Shown: positions 7,134-11,528 of the stretch, piece after piece
Numbering within the stretch: position 1 is the first letter of the stretch
Layout of the letters: each line of letters opens with the position of its first letter
Assembly (NCBI GenBank): GCA_900544515.1
Contig: UQVI01000047.1
Location: 1 to 11,528, forward strand
Direction of reading: 5' to 3'
Source: an uncultured Oscillospiraceae bacterium
Lineage (GTDB): Bacteria > Bacillota > Clostridia > Oscillospirales > Acutalibacteraceae
Length of the DNA: 11,528 bases
Program-made: the position numbers and the translations under genes
Notes under the pieces: model-generated
The model's input: only the letters and a program-made list of their open reading frames with translations
Told to the model about the DNA's origin: nothing
Databases searched by the model: none

Positions 7134-8152
7134 TGGAAAAAACGATTGAACTATTAAAAGAATTAACACAGACTGTCGGTGTTTCAGGCTGTGAAGAAAA
7201 TATTGCAGCACTGCTTAGGAAAAAGCTTTCTTTATATGGTGATGTTACGGTTGACAATATGAATAATGTTTTCTGCACCTTTGGTGAAGGATATCATTTT
7301 CTTTTGGACGCACATCTTGACGAAATCGGATTGATTGTCACGGATATTACAGACGACGGCTTTATCAAATTTTCAAACTGCGGCGGTATTGATGCAAGGC
7401 CTTTGCCTGCTATGGAGGTTTCCGTATGGGGCAAGGAAGAGGTTAATGGTGTTATTTCGACACTGCCTCCGCATCTGCAGAGTGCCTCTGATGAAAAGAA
7501 AATCCCTAAGCTATCCGAGCTTGCCATTGATACAGGCTTAACAAAGGATAAGCTTGAAAAGCTTGTTGCACTTGGTGACAGAATCACCTTTAAGCGTAAT
7601 TTCACACCGCTGCTTAACGGTCTTGTTTCTGCTTCATGCCTTGACGACCGGTCTGGTGTTGCAGCAATTCTGATGTGCCTTGATGAGCTTAAAAATCTGG
7701 GCTGCAAGGTAACTGTTATGTTTTCCTCTCAGGAGGAGGTCGGTACAAGAGGTGCTAAGATCGGTCCGTATGCAAAGTCTGTTGATGAAGCAATCAGTGT
7801 TGATGTGTCCTTTGCCCTTACACCGGGCTGCGATAAGTCAGAGTGCGGCGAACTTTCAAAGGGTGCAATGATTGGTTTTTCTCCGATTCTGGATAAAGTA
7901 ATTTCAAGAAAGCTTGTTGATGCTGCCGAAAAAAATAGTATTCCTTATCAGTGTGAAATTATGTCAGGCAGGACAGGTACAAATGCCGATGTGATTTCAA
8001 TATCGGAAAAGGGTATAAAAACGGCTCTGATTTCAATCCCTGAAAAATATATGCACCAGCGTGTTGAGGTTGTTGATACTGCAGATGTTGAAAGTGTCAG
8101 CCGTCTCATTTGTGCATATATCAAGGAAAGGATTGGTGATGTAAATGCTTAA
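7133..8152 (+). CDS. M42 family metallopeptidase (aminopeptidase), copy 1
   Basis: M42 enzymes are cytoplasmic dinuclear-metal aminopeptidases, often forming large tetrahedral (TET-type) assemblies that degrade short peptides. At 339 aa the length is typical. Expected metal and catalytic residues are in order: H61 and D63 in AHLDEIG, the bridging D171 in CLDDRSG, catalytic base E201 and ligand E202 in SSQEEVGTRGA, D224 in SVDVSFA, and H308 in KYMHQR. After the D224 motif it reads ALTPG where GDTPG is commoner. The start overlaps the murD stop by 1 bp. A GGTGA site only 3 nt upstream is too close to be ideal, so translational coupling is likely. The end overlaps the second M42 gene by 8 bp. 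Substrate preference cannot be read from the sequence; older databases label such proteins glutamyl aminopeptidase or 'endoglucanase', and the latter name is misleading. Confidence 0.93.
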   Translation: MEKTIELLKELTQTVGVSGCEENIAALLRKKLSLYGDVTVDNMNNVFCTFGEGYHFLLDAHLDEIGLIVTDITDDGFIKFSNCGGIDARPLPAMEVSVWGKEEVNGVISTLPPHLQSASDEKKIPKLSELAIDTGLTKDKLEKLVALGDRITFKRNFTPLLNGLVSASCLDDRSGVAAILMCLDELKNLGCKVTVMFSSQEEVGTRGAKIGPYAKSVDEAISVDVSFALTPGCDKSECGELSKGAMIGFSPILDKVISRKLVDAAEKNSIPYQCEIMSGRTGTNADVISISEKGIKTALISIPEKYMHQRVEVVDTADVESVSRLICAYIKERIGDVNA

Positions 8153-9146
8153 AGAGCTTTGCTTATTAAATGGTACATCAGGCGATGAAAAAATCGTTTG
8201 TGATTATATAGTTAACGAAATTAAGGATTACTGTGAATATGAGATTGATAATCTCGGATCAATAATTGCTTTTAAAAAAGGAAAACGTAAACCTGAGAAA
8301 AAGGTTATGCTCTGTGCTCATATGGATGAGGTGGGCTTTATTATTACGGATATTGACGATAACGGCTATCTTTCCTTTGATGCAGTGGGCGGCATTGATG
8401 CTAAGGTAATCGCAGGCAGAAGCGTAACGGTTAACGGTGTAAACGGCGTTATTGGCTTAAAGCCTATACACCTTTTAACGGATGATGAAAAAGGCACTGC
8501 TCCGACAATGAAATCAATGAAAATGGATATCGGTGCAAAAAATAAGGAGGATGCACTGAAATATGTACATCCCGGTGATTATGCTTATTTCTGCAGTGAA
8601 TATACAGAGTTCGGTGACGGGTTTATTATGTCAAAGGCTCTCGACGACAGAATCGGCTGTATGCTTTTGATTGAGCTTATAAAATCTGAACTGGAATATG
8701 ATGCCTGGTTCTGCTTCAATGTGCAGGAGGAGGTAGGTCTCAGAGGGGCTTCCTGTACCTCGTATCAGGTGCAGAGTGATGTTTCTGTTATTCTTGAGGC
8801 AACAACTGCTGCTGACCTCTGCGGTGTAACAGGAGGGGACAGAGTGTGCGTTCTCGGTGACGGTGCTGTCATTTCCTTTATGGACGGCAGAACGATTTAT
8901 GATAAAGAGTTTTATGCCCTTGCGAGAAAAACTGCAGACGAGAACAATATAAAAGCCCAGACAAAAACAGCCATTGCAGGCGGCAACGATGCAGGTGCTG
9001 TTCAGAGCAGCGGTAAAGGCAGTAAAGTGCTTGCCATTTCACTCCCGTGCCGTTATATTCATTCAGGTGCAACTGTTGTGAAAAAGTCTGATATAGAAGA
9101 AACAAGAAATTTATTGAACAAATTATTACCAAAGCTTTATGATTGA
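8145..9146 (+). CDS. M42 family metallopeptidase (aminopeptidase), copy 2
   Basis: This is a second, clearly diverged M42 peptidase of 333 aa directly after the first. The active-site set is complete: H59 and D61 in AHMDEVG, D167 in ALDDRIG, E195 and E196 in NVQEEVGLRGA, E218 in VILEATTAAD, and H306 in RYIHSG. The fourth metal position is Glu (E218), whereas copy 1 has Asp. An LEGTTAAD-like form is known to me from a separate M42 subgroup, so the pair probably represents two subfamilies and not a recent duplication. It starts within the end of copy 1 (8-bp overlap) with GGTGA at 8135-8139, 5 nt upstream, and its stop overlaps the next gene by 8 bp. The two products could form separate or mixed assemblies with different specificity; that is inference. 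Confidence 0.94.
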   Translation: MLKELCLLNGTSGDEKIVCDYIVNEIKDYCEYEIDNLGSIIAFKKGKRKPEKKVMLCAHMDEVGFIITDIDDNGYLSFDAVGGIDAKVIAGRSVTVNGVNGVIGLKPIHLLTDDEKGTAPTMKSMKMDIGAKNKEDALKYVHPGDYAYFCSEYTEFGDGFIMSKALDDRIGCMLLIELIKSELEYDAWFCFNVQEEVGLRGASCTSYQVQSDVSVILEATTAADLCGVTGGDRVCVLGDGAVISFMDGRTIYDKEFYALARKTADENNIKAQTKTAIAGGNDAGAVQSSGKGSKVLAISLPCRYIHSGATVVKKSDIEETRNLLNKLLPKLYD

Positions 9147-9861
9147 AAAAATTACGGATGTTAAACAGCTCAGCAGCTTTCAGAAACAGGATATATATTA
9201 TGTAAGAATAATGTCCCTCATTAAAGCCTATGGCTGCGGATATGATTTTGCCTCGTTTTACAGACAGCTTGATGAAAAAAATCAGGTGACAGCTATTTTA
9301 TCAAAGCTTGATACGGATTTTACACTGTCCTTTTATGATAATGCTGACAAGGAAGAGCTAAGTGAATTCTTTTCCGTTATCGGATACAGTTCGGTGCTTT
9401 CCGACAGTTCATTTGATTTTATGGCGTCCTATGATGAGGGCATTGTTATGTCCTGTGATAAGAGGATAGAAACACAGTGTCCTTATGTTGATATTGACCG
9501 ATATCCGAAGCTTATGGAGCTTTTCAACTTTGTGGATTACGATACGCTGAGTTTTGAGTCCTGGTATGTGGATATCAGCCATAGAATAAGGCACGGATGT
9601 GCAAGTGCCTGCACCCTGAATATCAATGGCGAAATCATTTCAAGCGGAATTTTTTCCTCAATCTACAACAATGATGCCATTCTTTCAGCTGTTCGTACCT
9701 CATCTGAATTCAGGCATATGGGGTATGGCTCATATCTTGTATCACAGATGCTCAGTGATATCAAAGGCAGAGTTTTTCTAATGAGGGAAATGAATTTAAA
9801 CGAGCAGTTTTACATAAGGCTTGGCTTTGAAAATATCGGAAAATGGAGAATGTATAAATGA
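9139..9861 (+). CDS. GNAT family N-acetyltransferase
   Basis: This 240-aa protein has a recognisable GNAT domain in its C-terminal third. A strand at about 157-172 (CTLNINGEIISSGIFSS) leads to the acetyl-CoA pyrophosphate-binding motif, RTSSEFRHMGYGSYLVSQML at 186-205, with the R-x-x-G-x-G/A pattern at R192, G195 and G197. It ends with a motif-B-like NEQFYIRLGFENIGKWRMYK (221-240). The N-terminal ~130 residues carry no motif I know and may be a degenerate second GNAT-like half. The acceptor substrate is unknown. No Shine-Dalgarno is visible. The ATG lies inside the end of the preceding M42 gene (8-bp overlap), so translation is probably coupled. The stop overlaps the next start by 4 bp. Confidence 0.87.
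   Translation: MIEKITDVKQLSSFQKQDIYYVRIMSLIKAYGCGYDFASFYRQLDEKNQVTAILSKLDTDFTLSFYDNADKEELSEFFSVIGYSSVLSDSSFDFMASYDEGIVMSCDKRIETQCPYVDIDRYPKLMELFNFVDYDTLSFESWYVDISHRIRHGCASACTLNINGEIISSGIFSSIYNNDAILSAVRTSSEFRHMGYGSYLVSQMLSDIKGRVFLMREMNLNEQFYIRLGFENIGKWRMYK
9845..9848 (+). promoter_or_regulatory. Shine-Dalgarno of the PLP-enzyme gene
   Basis: GGAG lies 9 nt before ATG 9858, inside the end of the acetyltransferase gene, and supports that start. Confidence 0.65.
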
Positions 9862-11120
9862 TTCCTTTTTTTAAAATCAGTGAAAAAATTGAAAAGGCCT
9901 CTGAAAAAGCACTTCAGCTTTGCAAAGAGCAGTTTCGTTATATTGATGATGTAACGGAGTATAATCAGTACAAGGTGCAGAAGGCTTTTATCGAATACGG
10001 AATTTCGGAAAGCCACTTTGCATCAAGTACAGGCTATGGCTACGGAGACAGGGGAAGAGACACACTCGATAAGGTATGGGCGAAGGTATTCGGTGCAGAA
10101 GATGCACTTGTGCGCCATAACTTCACCTGCGGAACGCATACTCTTGCTACCGCACTTTTCGGCGTTCTCAGACCCGGTCATAAAATGCTCTGTGTTACAG
10201 GTACACCGTATGATACCATTCACAGTGTTATCGGTATCAGCGGTGAGGGTATGGGCTCGCTTAAGGATTTCGGCGTACTTTATGATGAGGTGGCACTGAA
10301 AAACGAAAGACTTGATTATGATGCCATTGAAAAGGCTGTTGACAGCTCTGTCACAATGGTTTACATACAGCGCAGCAGAGGCTATGAGCTCAGACCGAGC
10401 CTGTCAGTTGATGAGATTGAAAAGGTGTGCAGAATTGCAAAATCAAAGAATCCTGATGTGATTGTAATGGTTGATAACTGCTACGGTGAATTTGTGGAAA
10501 AGCGTGAGCCGACTGAGGTCGGTGCTGATTTGATAGCAGGTTCACTGATTAAAAATGCAGGCGGTGGTATTGCAACGACAGGCGGTTATATTGCAGGAAA
10601 AACTAAGCTTGTTGAAAAATGTGCTTACAGACTGACAACACCGGGTCTCGGCAAGGAGGTTGGTGCAACCTTAGGTCACAACCGTGAGCTTTATATGGGT
10701 CTTTATTATGCACCGCATACAGTCGGAGAAGCACTTAAAAGTGCTGTTTATATTTCTGCTTTGTTTGAGCATTTCGGTTACGATGTAACACCTAAGTATA
10801 ACGAGACGAGACACGACATTGTCCAGTCTCTCGGACTTGAAAATCCTGAAAGCCTTGTTGCCTTTTGTCAGGGCATTCAGAGCGGCAGCCCTATTGACAG
10901 CTTTGTTTTGCCTGAGCCATGGGATATGCCGGGTTATGACAGCAAGGTTGTTATGGCGGCAGGTGCATTTACACTTGGATCATCCATTGAGCTTTCTGCT
11001 GATGCACCAATCAGAGAGCCATATTACGCCTGGATTCAGGGCGGACTGAACTTTCACAGTGCCAAGCTTTGCGCAATGCTTGCAGCACAGCAGATGGAGG
11101 ATAAGGGGTTACTGAAATGA
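9858..11120 (+). CDS. PLP-dependent methionine gamma-lyase family protein (PF06838, 'aluminium resistance' family)
   Basis: This 420-aa protein is a full-length member of the fold-type I PLP family formerly annotated as aluminium resistance protein. Characteristic sequences are SSTGYGYGDRGRDTLDKVWA (56-75), NFTCGTHTLATALFG (88-102) and CVTGTPYDTIHSVIG (112-126). The PLP-ring aspartate is D206 in VMVDNCYGEF. The Schiff-base lysine is most likely K232 in GSLIKNAGGGIA, followed by TGGYIAGK. The family is thought to cleave the side chain of methionine or another sulfur amino acid. No substrate is proven by this sequence, and I regard the aluminium name as historical. It overlaps the upstream acetyltransferase and the downstream DUF2461 gene by 4 bp each. 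In many Firmicutes a related gene lies near hfq and miaA; neither is in this window. Confidence 0.93.
   Translation: MIPFFKISEKIEKASEKALQLCKEQFRYIDDVTEYNQYKVQKAFIEYGISESHFASSTGYGYGDRGRDTLDKVWAKVFGAEDALVRHNFTCGTHTLATALFGVLRPGHKMLCVTGTPYDTIHSVIGISGEGMGSLKDFGVLYDEVALKNERLDYDAIEKAVDSSVTMVYIQRSRGYELRPSLSVDEIEKVCRIAKSKNPDVIVMVDNCYGEFVEKREPTEVGADLIAGSLIKNAGGGIATTGGYIAGKTKLVEKCAYRLTTPGLGKEVGATLGHNRELYMGLYYAPHTVGEALKSAVYISALFEHFGYDVTPKYNETRHDIVQSLGLENPESLVAFCQGIQSGSPIDSFVLPEPWDMPGYDSKVVMAAGAFTLGSSIELSADAPIREPYYAWIQGGLNFHSAKLCAMLAAQQMEDKGLLK
11103..11108 (+). promoter_or_regulatory. Shine-Dalgarno of the DUF2461 gene
   Basis: AAGGGG lies 8 nt before ATG 11117, with a further GGAGG at 11096-11100. Together with the ATGA overlap it supports the start of the last gene. 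Confidence 0.6.
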
Positions 11121-11528
11121 GTGAATATAATTTTAAAGGAATACAGGCTGACAGCATACAGCTTTTGTGCGAAAACAGATTTAACGATTCAAAATCCTTT
11201 TATGAAGAGCATAAAGAGGAACTTAAGCAGGGAATCACTGTACCTATGCGCCAGATTATGCTTGATTTAAGTGATTTAATGATAGACATTGATGATATGA
11301 TGCTTACTGATCCTGTTAAGTCCGTATGCAGGATTTACCGTGATACAAGGGGAAATAGAAATAAAATCAAGTACAGAGAAAATATGTGGATGTTCTTCAG
11401 ACGATATAAAAATGAATTTCCCGGTGCTCCGTTTTATTTCTTTGAATTCTTTCCTGACAGCTTTGGTTATGGTTTGGTATTCTGGCTTTACAGACCTGCT
11501 CTTTTTAAAGAGGTACACAGAATGATAC
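11117..11528 (+). CDS. DUF2461 family protein, 3'-truncated by the window end
   Basis: The reading frame starts in an ATGA overlap with the preceding stop and stays open to the last base, giving 137 residues plus one extra base. Family members are usually about 210-230 aa, so the C-terminal third or more is missing. The N-terminal part fits DUF2461: NRFNDSKSFYEEHKEELKQG (20-39) corresponds to the conserved 'N..W F..H/N+..Y' region. CRIYRDTRGNRNKIKYREN (71-89) corresponds to the 'RIyRDtRFskDKtPYK' hallmark, and is followed by aromatic-rich strands (FYFFEFFPDSFGYGLVFW, 106-123). The biochemical role of DUF2461 is not established to my knowledge. It appears to be the latest member of the ligA transcript visible here. 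Confidence 0.85.
   Translation, partial: MSEYNFKGIQADSIQLLCENRFNDSKSFYEEHKEELKQGITVPMRQIMLDLSDLMIDIDDMMLTDPVKSVCRIYRDTRGNRNKIKYRENMWMFFRRYKNEFPGAPFYFFEFFPDSFGYGLVFWLYRPALFKEVHRMI

Noticed and set aside
8145..9146. Endoglucanase (a common database label for M42 proteins)
   Set aside because: The metal-ligand pattern (HMDE, LDDR, QEEVG, IHS) is that of an M42 aminopeptidase, and no glycosidase motif is present.
4855..9861. A defence, toxin-antitoxin or mobile island formed by the unknown membrane protein and the GNAT gene
   Set aside because: The GNAT has no small antitoxin partner. The genes share codon use with the housekeeping neighbours and are embedded in a tightly coupled operon, with no recombinase, repeat or composition break.
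9858..11120. Aluminium resistance as the function of the PLP enzyme
   Set aside because: The name is historical. The PLP-lysine and aspartate motifs place it among fold-type I PLP enzymes, and nothing here supports a metal-resistance role.
11276..11518. Minus-strand 80-aa frame at the 3' end as a convergent gene
   Set aside because: The + strand here encodes the well-supported DUF2461 protein in one open frame from 11117, so the minus frame is a shadow.

Overview
The window looks like one end of a draft contig from a low-to-moderate GC Gram-positive anaerobe. The best fit is Clostridia, of the Oscillospiraceae/Ruminococcaceae or Eubacterium type. That placement is inferred from A/T-rich codon usage, GGAGG-type ribosome binding sites, NAD-dependent LigA, tandem M42 peptidases and a PF06838-type 'methionine gamma-lyase' gene. 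TGA is used as a stop throughout, so the code is the standard bacterial one. All genes lie on the + strand and coding density is very high. I see no tRNA, rRNA, CRISPR array, insertion sequence, phage gene or integration site.

Layout. (1) Bases 1-36 are not genomic: they match an Illumina Nextera transposase adapter ending in the 19-bp mosaic end. (2) Bases 37-1445 are recN, cut at its 5' end by the contig edge. (3) A 109-bp gap holds a weak hairpin terminator, a 10-bp tandem direct repeat and a strong Shine-Dalgarno, followed by tyrS (1555-2775). (4) tyrS ends at a strong intrinsic terminator (2790-2821). A tentative promoter then precedes a compact eight-gene run: ligA (2888-4858), a two-TM protein of unknown function (4855-5688), murD (5703-7133), two tandem M42 metallopeptidases (7133-8152 and 8145-9146), a GNAT acetyltransferase (9139-9861), a PLP enzyme of the methionine gamma-lyase/'aluminium resistance' family (9858-11120), and a DUF2461 gene cut by the 3' end (11117 onward).

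Within the run, successive genes overlap by 1-8 bp or are separated by at most 14 bp, with no internal terminator visible. They are probably one transcript with translational coupling. The run mixes DNA replication/repair (ligA), cell-wall precursor synthesis (murD), peptide turnover (two M42 enzymes) and amino-acid or sulfur metabolism (PLP enzyme). It reads as a housekeeping operon, not an accessory island.

I found no clear sign of a new defence or mobile system. The points most worth checking are the adapter contamination, the unknown membrane protein between ligA and murD, altered residues in the MurD D-Glu-binding motif, and the paired divergent M42 enzymes.
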